The position numbers and the translations under genes are program-made. This document shows positions 6,290 through 13,184 of a stretch of 16,172 nucleotides of DNA, one piece after another (the stretch's first letter is position 1; every line of letters begins with the position of its first letter). The notes below the pieces were generated by a model, which saw only the letters and a program-made list of their open reading frames with translations, was not told the origin of the DNA and searched no databases. The DNA comes from Oscillospiraceae bacterium. Lineage in GTDB: Bacteria; Bacillota; Clostridia; Oscillospirales; Oscillospiraceae. Location of the stretch: the NCBI GenBank assembly GCA_016292445.1, contig JAEDIN010000025.1, positions 1-16,172 on the forward strand. The letters are read 5' to 3'.

Positions 6290-6386
6290 ACATTATCCCT
6301 CTCTTCCGAATTATCCGCATTATAACTCATGCGCCAACAAAAATCAACATCTGTCAAAAAACAATCGTTCTATGTGAGTTTGTCTA

Positions 6387-6416
6387 TTGACATACAGATT
6401 TATCAATATATTATTG
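6387..6416 (+). promoter_or_regulatory. Promoter of the YkvI-like gene with overlapping palindrome
   Basis: A perfect TTGACA (6387-6392) and TATTAT (6409-6414) are separated by 16 bp. The palindrome CAATA-TAT-TATTG (6404-6416) covers the -10 element, and TGTC-TATT-GACA (6381-6392 region) covers the -35. Either could be an operator for the divergent TetR protein; this part is inference. Confidence 0.5.
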
Positions 6417-6446
6417 TTATTTGCGTATTCATTTAGGAGGGATAGT

Positions 6447-7541
6447 GTGAAGAAGATAGGGGCATTAAACCTTGGCATGGCGTTTGCCGGATGCTTCCTC
6501 GGCGCGGGCTATGTATCCGGTCAGGAGCTGTGGCAGTTTTTCGGCTCGTTCGGCATAAAGGGCGCGATGGGTCTTGTCATTGCGATGGCGGCACTCTTTT
6601 TAGTCGGCATTATGATGCTTGAACTTAACAGATTAAGCGGCATTGCCGAGATAGATAAGCTCGTTGTTCGCAAGGATATACCGGTGCTCAGAATTGCCGT
6701 CACGGTGCTGGAGCTCCTGTTTTTGTTCGGCGTATGCACCATCATGGCGGCAGGCTGCGGCGCGCTTATTAACCAGCTTTTCGGCATACCCTCGTGGATC
6801 GGCTCGGCGGTACTGTCTGCGGCAGTGGCATATGTGTCGCTGGCAGGCCTCGGCGGCATGGTGGCGGCGTTTTCAGCGACCGTTCCGCTGCTCGCAGCAG
6901 CAACGCTCGTGTTCGGCATAATTTCGCTTTCGCAAAACGGAGTGCAGTTTTCCCGGCCCGAAGCAAGCGGAACAAATCCGCTCATGGGCTCGTGGCTTGT
7001 TGCGGCAATAACCTTTGCGTGTTATAATCTTTTCGGAAACATCGCCATGATATCTCCTCTGGGCGAGTTCATGAAAAGCAAAAAAGCCGCCTTGGGCGGT
7101 ATAGCCATCGGTACGGCGATACTTGTGATGATAGCCGGCAGCGTGCTTTTATCGATAAGCGCACAGCCGTCGCTTGCCGAGGCAGAGCTTCCCATGCTCG
7201 CACTCGCGCTCGGCAAGGGCAAAGTGATAGGCTTTGTGTACGGCATTTTGCTGCTGCTTGCGATGTTCGGCACGGCACTGTCAAGTCTGGTAGGCTTCAC
7301 AAGCATCATTTACCGCAAAAGCGAACGCATCAAAAGCAAAAAAACGGCATTCACCCTTGTTTGCGCCCTCGCAATGCTCTGCGGCAGTCTGTTCGGCTTC
7401 GGCGACCTCATCGGCGTGGTTTACCCGATATTCGGCTATTGCAGCAGCGTGTTTATAGTACTCATGACGGAACACTATATCAAAATAAAAAGAGCAGGTA
7501 AGGCAAATGAAAAAATTGCAGATAAAGCTCGAGGCGTTTGA
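6447..7541 (+). CDS. YkvI-like membrane transporter (APC/LeuT-fold superfamily)
   Basis: The product is 364 residues with about ten membrane helices. The N terminus MKKIGALNLGMAFAGCFLG runs straight into GAGYVSGQELWQFF (residues 19-32), the signature of the YkvI family (COG3949), distantly related to branched-chain amino acid and neurotransmitter-type symporters. Later conserved positions include CYNLFGNIAMISPLGEF and the segment GFTSIIYRKSER. The frame is open from 6387, but the GTG at 6447 has a perfect AGGAGG 6 nt upstream and begins at the family start. The substrate is unknown. The last 35 bases overlap the start of birA, so the two are probably cotranscribed. Confidence 0.85.
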   Translation: MKKIGALNLGMAFAGCFLGAGYVSGQELWQFFGSFGIKGAMGLVIAMAALFLVGIMMLELNRLSGIAEIDKLVVRKDIPVLRIAVTVLELLFLFGVCTIMAAGCGALINQLFGIPSWIGSAVLSAAVAYVSLAGLGGMVAAFSATVPLLAAATLVFGIISLSQNGVQFSRPEASGTNPLMGSWLVAAITFACYNLFGNIAMISPLGEFMKSKKAALGGIAIGTAILVMIAGSVLLSISAQPSLAEAELPMLALALGKGKVIGFVYGILLLLAMFGTALSSLVGFTSIIYRKSERIKSKKTAFTLVCALAMLCGSLFGFGDLIGVVYPIFGYCSSVFIVLMTEHYIKIKRAGKANEKIADKARGV

Positions 7542-8259
7542 GTCGCTCGATTCGACAAACACATATCTTAAGCAGCAGGCCGCAAAGGGCGCGCCCGAGG
7601 GCACGGTGGTAATCGCAAATGCGCAGACCGCGGGCCGCGGAAGAATGGGCAGAGGCTTTGCCTCGGCACAGGGACTGGGCATATACATGTCGCTGCTTTT
7701 GCGACCCGATTGCGCACCCGACTGCGCGCAGAGCCTCACGGCGAATACCGCCGCGGCTGTGTGCATGGCGATAGAAAGGGTCAGCGGTATTGCACCCGAG
7801 ATAAAATGGGTAAATGATTTGTATCTCAAGGGCAAAAAAATCTGCGGTATACTGTGCGAAAGCGCAATAGGCGCGGATAAGCTCGATTATGCTGTCGTCG
7901 GCATAGGGCTGAATGTGATAACGCGGCCAGAGGATTTTCCCGACGAGCTGCGCTCCGTCGCAGGCTCAATCTACTCGCAGACCGGTATGATAATCGAACG
8001 CGGAAAGCTCATATCGGCCATATTAAACGAGCTTGACGCAATGTATGCCGCATGGTGTGAGGACAAAAGCGCGTATCTTGCCGAGTACAAAAAGCGCTGC
8101 ACAATGCTCGGCAGCGTCGTCACCGTCAAAGCCCCCGAGGGCGATTATGACGCGCTGGCAAAGGACATAATGCCCGACTTCGGACTGCTTGTCGAGGATG
8201 CCGCCGGAGAAACGAGAACGCTTTATTCCGGAGAGATCTCCATCAAACCGAAACACTGA
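7507..8259 (+). CDS. birA: Biotin-[acetyl-CoA carboxylase] ligase without a DNA-binding domain
   Basis: The 250-residue product is a group-I biotin protein ligase: it makes biotinyl-AMP and transfers biotin to carboxylase carrier lysines. Visible motifs are DSTNTYL (15-21), the glycine-rich nucleotide loop GRGRMGR (43-49), KWVNDLYL (100-107) with Lys111 in KKICGIL as the biotin-contacting lysine, and VVGIGLNV in the middle. The C-terminal SH3-like subdomain follows (KKRCTMLGSVVTV to SGEISI). The protein starts directly at the catalytic domain, so it lacks the winged helix that makes E. coli BirA a repressor. Its ATG lies inside the end of the transporter gene with an AGG 8 nt upstream. Confidence 0.93.
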   Translation: MKKLQIKLEAFESLDSTNTYLKQQAAKGAPEGTVVIANAQTAGRGRMGRGFASAQGLGIYMSLLLRPDCAPDCAQSLTANTAAAVCMAIERVSGIAPEIKWVNDLYLKGKKICGILCESAIGADKLDYAVVGIGLNVITRPEDFPDELRSVAGSIYSQTGMIIERGKLISAILNELDAMYAAWCEDKSAYLAEYKKRCTMLGSVVTVKAPEGDYDALAKDIMPDFGLLVEDAAGETRTLYSGEISIKPKH

Positions 8260-8262
8260 CAC

Positions 8263-8309
8263 AATTCCCCCATGACGCATAGGATGATATAAGCGTCAAT
8301 GGGGGAATT
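8263..8309 (+). promoter_or_regulatory. Strong hairpin covering the start codon of the ZIP gene
   Basis: AATTCCCCCATGACGC (8263-8278) pairs with GCGTCAATGGGGGAATT (8293-8309), 16 base pairs with one bulged base. The loop holds AGGATGATATA. The stem contains the ATG at 8299. A weak T run (ATTTT) follows. It could be an attenuating terminator after birA or a device that limits translation of the transporter. Confidence 0.6.
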
Positions 8310-9060
8310 AATTTTGGAATATGTACTTATAACGGCTGCCGGTATAGCGCTGTGCAGCTTCGGCGGAGCGGTGGTAGGCTTCCTGTTTGAAAACATCTCG
8401 CCCAAGGTCGAGGATGGACTGTCGGGTGCGGCGGCAGGCGTAATGCTGTGCGCTGCGGTGATGGGGCTTGTTGTACCGTGCGTCGAATTTTCCGGCGATA
8501 ACGCAGCATGGCTGCCCACGCTCGGTATTTTCTGCGGAGCGGGATTTTTAACGCTCATTAACCGCGCCGGACCGCAATTGACTGCAAGGCTCGGCATGAA
8601 AAGCGACGATGTTACAGGCCGTGAGCGCGCGCTGATATTCGTCATGGCGATAGCCATACACCACTTTCCCGAGGGAATAGCGGCGGGTGTGAGCTTCGGT
8701 ACGGGGGATGTGAGCGATGCCGTTACGGTGTGCTCGGGCATAGCGTTTCAGAATATACCCGAGGCGATGATAATAATTCCGCCGCTGCTCAAGGCGGGTA
8801 CGGGTAAACGCCGCGCGGCGGTTTTCGCTTTCTTCAGCGGCTTTGTCGAGGTCGTGGGCGTGTTTTTCGGCTACCTTGCCATCACGGTATCCATTGCGAT
8901 ACTGCCCTTTGCGCTGGCGTTTGCAGCAGGCACGATGCTTTATGTCATCGTTGACGATCTTGTGCCGCAGACCCATGAACGCAATAACGGCAGGCTGGCG
9001 ACTTACGCCGCGCTTTGCGGCTTCTGCCTCATGCTCGCAGTCGATTTTCTTGTAGGATAA
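8299..9060 (+). CDS. ZIP-family divalent metal transporter
   Basis: The 253-residue product has about eight membrane segments and the two core ZIP motifs: HHFPEG (His121-Gly126) in helix IV and QNIPEA (151-156) in helix V, which supply the metal ligands. It resembles the bacterial ZupT/GufA group, which carry zinc, iron or manganese into the cytoplasm; selectivity is not readable. The cytoplasmic loop lacks a long histidine-rich stretch. The start is uncertain. The ATG at 8299 has only a distant AGGA (14 nt). A TTG at 8314, five codons later, has GGGGGAA 6 nt upstream but both lie in or beside the hairpin at 8263-8309. The gene ends at a clear terminator. Confidence 0.88.
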   Translation: MGELILEYVLITAAGIALCSFGGAVVGFLFENISPKVEDGLSGAAAGVMLCAAVMGLVVPCVEFSGDNAAWLPTLGIFCGAGFLTLINRAGPQLTARLGMKSDDVTGRERALIFVMAIAIHHFPEGIAAGVSFGTGDVSDAVTVCSGIAFQNIPEAMIIIPPLLKAGTGKRRAAVFAFFSGFVEVVGVFFGYLAITVSIAILPFALAFAAGTMLYVIVDDLVPQTHERNNGRLATYAALCGFCLMLAVDFLVG

Positions 9061-9064
9061 TGAT

Positions 9065-9100
9065 AAAACCTCCGGATTATCCGGAGGTTTTGTTATTATT
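9065..9100. terminator. Bidirectional terminator between ZIP and AraC genes
   Basis: AAAACCTCCGGA (9065-9076) and TCCGGAGGTTTT (9080-9091) form a perfect 12-bp stem with a 3-nt loop. T-rich sequence follows on the plus strand, and TTTTAT follows on the minus strand. It serves both convergent genes; its plus-strand tail overlaps the end of the AraC gene. Confidence 0.9.
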
Positions 9101-9974
9101 TTTTCTTGACTGCACGAAGCTCAATATAGCCTCTTGCGCCGCGGGGTTCAAGCTGAATACGGGGTTCGTTGTCGTTCCAGACATAGCCGATGACGGAGGG
9201 ATCGTAGCCGTTAATGGCATTTTGCACTGCGTTAATTGCGTCGCAGTAATCCTCCTCCTTAAACGGCTCACCCTGAAACATCAGATAGTCCGCCGCAGGA
9301 AGCTCGATAACATCGAAGCCCTCGGGAACACAGCCGTCGTAGTCCGCGGCGGCCTCAACGCCCTGAACATATTTTGAAGTATCGGGCTTTCTGTACTTTT
9401 CGGGAAGCCAAAGACAGACAGGCTCGCCGCACAGAGAGTCCATGCTCAAAAGCGTACCCCAAACATCGCAGCCGACCTCCTCACAGTAGGGGAAATAGTC
9501 CTCCGCCTTGATGCCGCGCTTGCAAATGACCCTGCGCCGGGGCTTGGAAATGACCTGAATAAAGACATTACTTGTGTTTTTCATGCTGAAGCTATCCTTT
9601 CTTAATGCTCTGAATTTTGCTCCGTAGGGGACGAACAGCGTGATGGGAACGGGATCGCTTTCATATTCGGCGGGACACATCCCAAACTCGCGGGTAAATG
9701 CCCGCGTAAAGCCGTCTGCGCTGCCGAAGCCGAGGTCGAAGGCTGCGTCAATAACGCGCACATCCTCGTTTTTAAGCCGCATCGCCGCTCTTGCCAGCCG
9801 CAGTCTGCGGATGTAGCTTGCCGGTGTTAAGCCGGTGTGCTCGATAAACAGGCGGTAGGAGTACCACGGTGAAAACAGAGATACTCCGGCGAGCTCGGCA
9901 AGACCAATCTTTTCATCAAGATGCGCATCAATGTAGTCCTGCATCCGCTGCACCGCCAAAATCTGTTCCTTCAT
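9096..9974 (-). CDS. AraC-family regulator with GyrI-like effector domain
   Basis: The 292-residue protein has its DNA-binding domain first (about residues 1-105): two helix-turn-helix units, the first around LAELAGVSLFSPWYSYRLF and the second around AAFDLGFGSADGFTRAFTREF, ending at the usual FGMCPAEY. The C-terminal part (about 130-290) resembles the GyrI/effector-binding fold found in Rob and BmrR-type regulators, with beta segments such as FDVIELPAADYLMFQGEP and a final GYIELRAVKK strand. Such proteins usually sense small hydrophobic or cationic molecules. The ATG at 9974 has GGGAGG 8 nt upstream; a GTG three codons earlier overlaps that site and is rejected. It lies 66 bases downstream of the flavoprotein gene on the same strand and is probably cotranscribed. 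Confidence 0.88.
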   Translation of the reverse strand: MKEQILAVQRMQDYIDAHLDEKIGLAELAGVSLFSPWYSYRLFIEHTGLTPASYIRRLRLARAAMRLKNEDVRVIDAAFDLGFGSADGFTRAFTREFGMCPAEYESDPVPITLFVPYGAKFRALRKDSFSMKNTSNVFIQVISKPRRRVICKRGIKAEDYFPYCEEVGCDVWGTLLSMDSLCGEPVCLWLPEKYRKPDTSKYVQGVEAAADYDGCVPEGFDVIELPAADYLMFQGEPFKEEDYCDAINAVQNAINGYDPSVIGYVWNDNEPRIQLEPRGARGYIELRAVKKK

Positions 9975-10040
9975 GCCGTTCACCTCCCGAGCGTCTTCAT
10001 CTTAGCCTCTTGGAAAGAAAAGCTCTCGACTTTTTTTGCC

Positions 10041-10973
10041 TTATTTCTTCTTTTCTTTGGCGCGTTTGTCGTTTATGATGGCCATTTCCTTGGCGGTTAT
10101 CTCGGTAACGCCGTTTTCCTTTGCCCATGCAACGCAGCCCTTGAGAGCCGTGGGTAGGAAGATGCGCGGCACATTGAGTATCATTTCGAGTGCATCATCG
10201 GTGAAGTGGATATTGGGGTCGGTGCGGTCGGCGGCATAGCGCACGGAGGAAAGCGTCGCCTCGCGTATCGGCAGCAGCTCCGCTATTGTGCGGCGGGTCT
10301 TTGCAAACCAGAAGTTCTTACTGTCGCGGTAGCCGTGGCAGACGAGGACATTCGGCCAATTCTTAGCCTTTACGCCGTTGATGATATTGTCGTAATACTT
10401 CTCCTTCATCAGCACCTTGTCGATGCGCAGTATAAAGTGCGCGCCGTACTGGCTGGTGATACCGTTGAAATCACGGTAAGGGGGAGGATAGCAACCGTCT
10501 TCGAGGGATCTGCCCATATCCTCTTTTGCGTTTTCAAGATCGCACATCCAAGTGCACTCCATGACCTGATAAGCCTCGCTGACCACCTTGGGACGAGGTG
10601 TGGAGGGATCCTCGGCGATGCACAGACCGTCCTCAAGAGTGAAGCCGAAATTTTTCATCTTCTCCTGCGGAGTGTCGCCCGGCCAGCCCTGAGCAACTAT
10701 TTTCTTATAATTTTTGCGCTCATCGGTCATGAAGTTGAGCGCGACCTTACTTCCGTTTAAGATATGCTGTGCGGTGTTGGAGGAATTGCGCGCAAGAAGA
10801 AGCATTGCATAGTAATCCTTGCCTGCAATATAGTAGGGAGCTACCAACGAATAAGAGCCGCAGGAGGTCGAACCGTCGGCTGCGAGGGTGGAGATAAGCA
10901 CGGTCGGCATGGGGTAATAGGAGCTGGTCTGATAGAAATTATCTACAATACGAAGATCCTTAAAGCTGCTCAT
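10041..10973 (-). CDS. Flavin-reductase-like protein with PCP_red-like C-terminal domain
   Basis: The 310-residue product starts with a split-barrel FMN-binding domain of the flavin reductase-like type (about residues 10-215): YPMPTVLISTL near the N terminus, the SYSLVAPY strand, and LLLARNSSNTAQHI at the expected flavin-phosphate region. The last 55 residues (about 256-300) look like the PCP_red domain found at the C terminus of light-independent protochlorophyllide reductase subunit B: FTDDALEMILNVPRIF, then AWAKENGVTEITAKEM. Photosynthesis genes are not present, so the tail is probably an adaptor or redox-associated module. The ribosome binding site AAGGAAGG is 7 nt upstream and a strong promoter lies at 11040-11068. 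The substrate is unknown; the second-domain assignment is less certain than the first. Confidence 0.78.
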   Translation of the reverse strand: MSSFKDLRIVDNFYQTSSYYPMPTVLISTLAADGSTSCGSYSLVAPYYIAGKDYYAMLLLARNSSNTAQHILNGSKVALNFMTDERKNYKKIVAQGWPGDTPQEKMKNFGFTLEDGLCIAEDPSTPRPKVVSEAYQVMECTWMCDLENAKEDMGRSLEDGCYPPPYRDFNGITSQYGAHFILRIDKVLMKEKYYDNIINGVKAKNWPNVLVCHGYRDSKNFWFAKTRRTIAELLPIREATLSSVRYAADRTDPNIHFTDDALEMILNVPRIFLPTALKGCVAWAKENGVTEITAKEMAIINDKRAKEKKK

Positions 10974-11039
10974 GATTAAACCTTCCTTTTTGTAATTTTG
11001 TCGAAAAACAGGGCTGTTTTCGTCTGCTGAATTACATAA

Positions 11040-11068
11040 ATTTTACACTCGAAATCCGAGATTGTCAA
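11040..11068 (-). promoter_or_regulatory. Strong sigma-A promoter of the flavoprotein-AraC unit
   Basis: Read on the minus strand, a perfect TTGACA (11068-11063) and TAAAAT (11045-11040) are separated by 17 bp. The spacer contains CTCG-GATTT-CGAG (11060-11048), a short palindrome that could be a binding site for a regulator such as the AraC protein. Confidence 0.7.
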
Positions 11069-11196
11069 GAATAAGTCAACATTTTTGCTGTATCTGTTTA
11101 TCATTTTCGCATCGGGAAATTTTTTTATACTATTTTTTGAAAAAAATCTAAAATTTCTGAAATATTCGGAAATCTATTGCGTCTAAAAGGACAGAT

Positions 11197-11211
11197 GGCT
11201 GCTTGTCAGCC
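11197..11211 (+). promoter_or_regulatory. Small hairpin in the leader of the 28-residue peptide gene
   Basis: GGCTG-CTTGT-CAGCC forms a 5-bp stem-loop about 30 bases before the peptide start. The promoter upstream is unclear: TATACT at 11126 lacks a partner, and TTGAAA (11137) with AATATT (11161) at 18 bp is a weak alternative. The region 11070-11190 is very AT-rich. Confidence 0.3.
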
Positions 11212-11241
11212 TTCGGGAAATATTTGAAAGGAGAAACGAAT

Positions 11242-11328
11242 ATGCCTTACAACATTGATTGGAACAGCATTTTTGTCACCATGGGTAAGCTGGCTGCTCT
11301 CAGCATCATCCTCGACCTCATTTTCTAA
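11242..11328 (+). CDS. 28-residue hydrophobic peptide, function unknown
   Basis: The gene is framed by a strong ribosome binding site, GAAAGGAG, about 8 nt before the ATG and by a strong terminator 16 bases after the TAA. The peptide begins MPYNIDWNSIFVTMG and ends LSIILDLIF. Residues 10-28 are mostly hydrophobic with one lysine (Lys16) and one aspartate (Asp25), suggesting a membrane-inserted or amphipathic helix. There is no signal-peptidase site and no cysteine. I do not recognise a family. Possible kinds of peptide are a type I toxin-like membrane peptide, a small membrane-complex subunit, or a secreted signal or PSM-like peptide. The gene is alone between a divergent flavoprotein unit and truA. 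The flanking signals, rather than homology, are the evidence that it is real. Confidence 0.65.
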   Translation: MPYNIDWNSIFVTMGKLAALSIILDLIF

Positions 11329-11343
11329 TTAAAGAAAATAATC

Positions 11344-11381
11344 ACAACCGCCCGAGTTTATACTTGGGCGGTTGTTTTTAT
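11344..11381 (+). terminator. Rho-independent terminator of the 28-residue peptide gene
   Basis: Positions 11344-11357 and 11362-11375 form a 14-bp stem with one G-U pair and a TTAT loop, followed by TTTTTATTT. It closes the short peptide transcript before truA. Confidence 0.92.
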
Positions 11382-11400
11382 TTGCGGGCCGTGATAAAAT
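11372..11400 (+). promoter_or_regulatory. Candidate promoter of truA
   Basis: TTGTTT (11372-11377) and TAAAAT (11395-11400) are 17 bp apart, with the -35 inside the preceding terminator. Transcription would begin close to the truA ribosome binding site, giving a very short leader. Confidence 0.35.
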
Positions 11401-11423
11401 GGGCGAAAAAAACGGAGGGCAGT

Positions 11424-12161
11424 ATGCCGAACTATAAGCTCGTTCTTTGCTACGACGGCAGCCGCTACAAGGGCTGGCAGAAGCAGGGCAACACCGATAA
11501 CACCGTACAAGGCAAGCTCGAAGCCGCGATAAGCGGCATATTGGGTATGCCCGTTGAGGTAAACGGCTCGGGCAGGACCGACGCAGGAGCGCACGCCAAA
11601 ACTCAGGTCGCGTCCTTCAGAGCGAACACCCGTATACCGCCGGAGAAAATTTTATCCGAGCTGCGCGGCGTTTTACCGGAGGATATCGGCGCGGTTTCTC
11701 TCACCGAGGCGCCTCCCCGTTTTCATGCAAGGCTTTCCTGCGTCGGCAAGACCTATGTCTACCGCGTGTGGAACAGTGAGCAGCCGAATGTTTTCGAGCG
11801 CAAATATATGTACGCCGTTGCGGACAGGCTCGACCTTGCCGCCATGCAAAGTGCGGCGAAGCATTTTATCGGCAGCCACGATTTTACGGCCTTTTGCTCG
11901 CTGAAGCGCATGAAGCGCTCCGCGGTACGCGAAATTACAGAGCTGCGCATTGAGCGTATCGGCGGCGAAGTGCGCTTCACAGTTTCCGGCGACGGATTTT
12001 TGTACAACATGGTGCGCATCATTGTCGGCACTCTGCTCGAGGTCGGCAAGGGGGAGCTTGCTCCCGATGCCATACCGGGCATTTTGGCTTCAAAGGACAG
12101 GCAAAGCGCCGGCCCTACCGCACCGGCAAACGGTCTGTGTCTTGAGCAGGTCAGGTACTGA
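11424..12161 (+). CDS. truA: tRNA pseudouridine(38-40) synthase TruA
   Basis: The 245-residue protein isomerises uridines 38-40 in the anticodon arm of tRNAs. It shows the TruA signatures: LCYDGSRYKGWQKQ at the N terminus, GSGRTDAGAHAKTQVASF with the catalytic Asp53, then VGKTYVYRVWNS, DFTAFCS and the terminal FLYNMVRIIVGTLLEVGKG. The frame is open from 11364, but the ATG at 11424 follows GGAGGG at 4-5 nt and gives the family N terminus. It is separated from the peptide gene by a terminator. Its last 11 bases overlap the convergent LysR gene, and its own terminator appears to lie inside that gene (12209-12250). Confidence 0.95.
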   Translation: MPNYKLVLCYDGSRYKGWQKQGNTDNTVQGKLEAAISGILGMPVEVNGSGRTDAGAHAKTQVASFRANTRIPPEKILSELRGVLPEDIGAVSLTEAPPRFHARLSCVGKTYVYRVWNSEQPNVFERKYMYAVADRLDLAAMQSAAKHFIGSHDFTAFCSLKRMKRSAVREITELRIERIGGEVRFTVSGDGFLYNMVRIIVGTLLEVGKGELAPDAIPGILASKDRQSAGPTAPANGLCLEQVRY

Positions 12162-13059
12162 AACCGCTGAGCTGCCCCATTTCCTTTTTCGCCAACAGGA
12201 ACGATTTGAACACTCTGCCCGCTTTTGTGGGCAGAGTGTTATTTCTTTCCACAAGATAGATTTGATGTCCTGCTTCGGTATCATCGAGATACCGAAGCAC
12301 CGTATTCGGTCCGCAGTGACCGACAGCCGAAAAATCATAAGTTGCTGCGATGCCGACATTGCGCTCCACAAGCTCCATGAGCAGCTCCTCATCGGGAGTT
12401 TCTATGGGTACATCCACCTTGATGCCTGCCTCAAACAGATGTCTGTCTATATTAGTACGGAAGCAGTGATACGCCCTGCCCTTGCCGATTATGCTCTGTC
12501 CGCGAAAATCCTCGAAGTGCAGCTGTTTCTTGTCTGCCAAGGGGTTAGATTTGTTTATACGCAGGCAGTAGCGCGAATAAAACAGCTTGCTTGCGTTAAA
12601 GCGTGTATTGTCGATGGGGCCGTTAACGATCGCAAAATCGCATCTGCCTGACGAAAGGCTTTCAAGCGCGTATTCATCGGTGGTATCAAGTATGCTCAGG
12701 GTGATTTCCGGATGGTGCAAATGAAACTCCGTGACAAGCTTCGCGCCCAGATACCCAAACAGATGATCCAGCGCATAGACCGAGACGACGGCTTTTTCCT
12801 TGCTCATCAACGTATGCACACCCTGTATGGTAGCATAATCATCCAGCAATCGCTGCACATGAGGGACAAGCGTCTTTGCAAAATCCGTCGGTTCAAGCCC
12901 TCGGTTTGAGCGGATGAACAGCTCCGCGCCAAGCTCCTCCTCCAACGAACGCAAAACCCGACTTAGTCCTTGATGTGATATATAAAGCTTATCTGCCGCA
13001 GCTTGAATGTTGCGGCTTTGGTACACTTCAAGAAAATACGAAAGCTGTTTTTGATTCAT
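12151..13059 (-). CDS. LysR-family transcriptional regulator
   Basis: The 302-residue product is typical in size. The N-terminal winged helix-turn-helix (about 1-60) includes LSYFLEVYQSRNIQAAADKL and ISHQGLSRVLRSLEEELGAELF, followed by the usual RSNRGLEPTDFA linker. The C-terminal effector domain (about 90-295) has the periplasmic-binding-protein fold used to sense small molecules; its pattern resembles the CynR/CysB-type substrate domain, but no ligand can be named. The ATG at 13059 has GGAGG 7 nt upstream. It is divergent from the metallo-beta-lactamase-fold gene with 125 bases between the starts, the standard arrangement of a LysR protein and its target. The 3' end overlaps truA by 11 bases and carries a terminator-like repeat for the other strand. 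Confidence 0.93.
   Translation of the reverse strand: MNQKQLSYFLEVYQSRNIQAAADKLYISHQGLSRVLRSLEEELGAELFIRSNRGLEPTDFAKTLVPHVQRLLDDYATIQGVHTLMSKEKAVVSVYALDHLFGYLGAKLVTEFHLHHPEITLSILDTTDEYALESLSSGRCDFAIVNGPIDNTRFNASKLFYSRYCLRINKSNPLADKKQLHFEDFRGQSIIGKGRAYHCFRTNIDRHLFEAGIKVDVPIETPDEELLMELVERNVGIAATYDFSAVGHCGPNTVLRYLDDTEAGHQIYLVERNNTLPTKAGRVFKSFLLAKKEMGQLSGFST
12209..12250 (+). terminator. Terminator of truA located inside the LysR gene
   Basis: AACACTCTGCCC (12209-12220) and GGGCAGAGTGTT (12229-12240) are a perfect 12-bp stem with an 8-nt loop, followed by ATTTCTTTCC on the plus strand. It begins 47 bases after the truA stop. On the minus strand the same bases encode the LysR stretch NTLPTKAGRVF, and no U run follows there. 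Confidence 0.65.
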
Positions 13060-13115
13060 AATATCGCCTCCGTCATCATCCTACCACAACATTTTTGTTG
13101 CGGCAAGCTGTGTTT

Positions 13116-13164
13116 TTGTTCCTGTGATAACCGTACATTCTGTGTTAATTTATTATCAGAACAA
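13116..13164. promoter_or_regulatory. Inverted repeat in the LysR-MBL divergent region
   Basis: TTGTTC-CTG-TGATAA (13116-13130) is mirrored by TTATCA-GAACAA (13153-13164): all 12 bases of the right arm match, with a 3-base insertion in the left arm. A TATTAT at 13151 could be the -10 of the hydrolase gene, and its -35 region is poor, as at LysR-activated promoters. This is a candidate LysR operator. Confidence 0.4.
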
Positions 13165-13184
13165 CGAGTCAAGGAGGACGTAAC

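Noticed and set aside
11070..11190. AT-rich inverted pieces (GAAATTTT and AAAATTTC) as a terminator or repeat
   Set aside because: The stem is almost all A-T and in a region of low complexity, so pairing is expected by chance.
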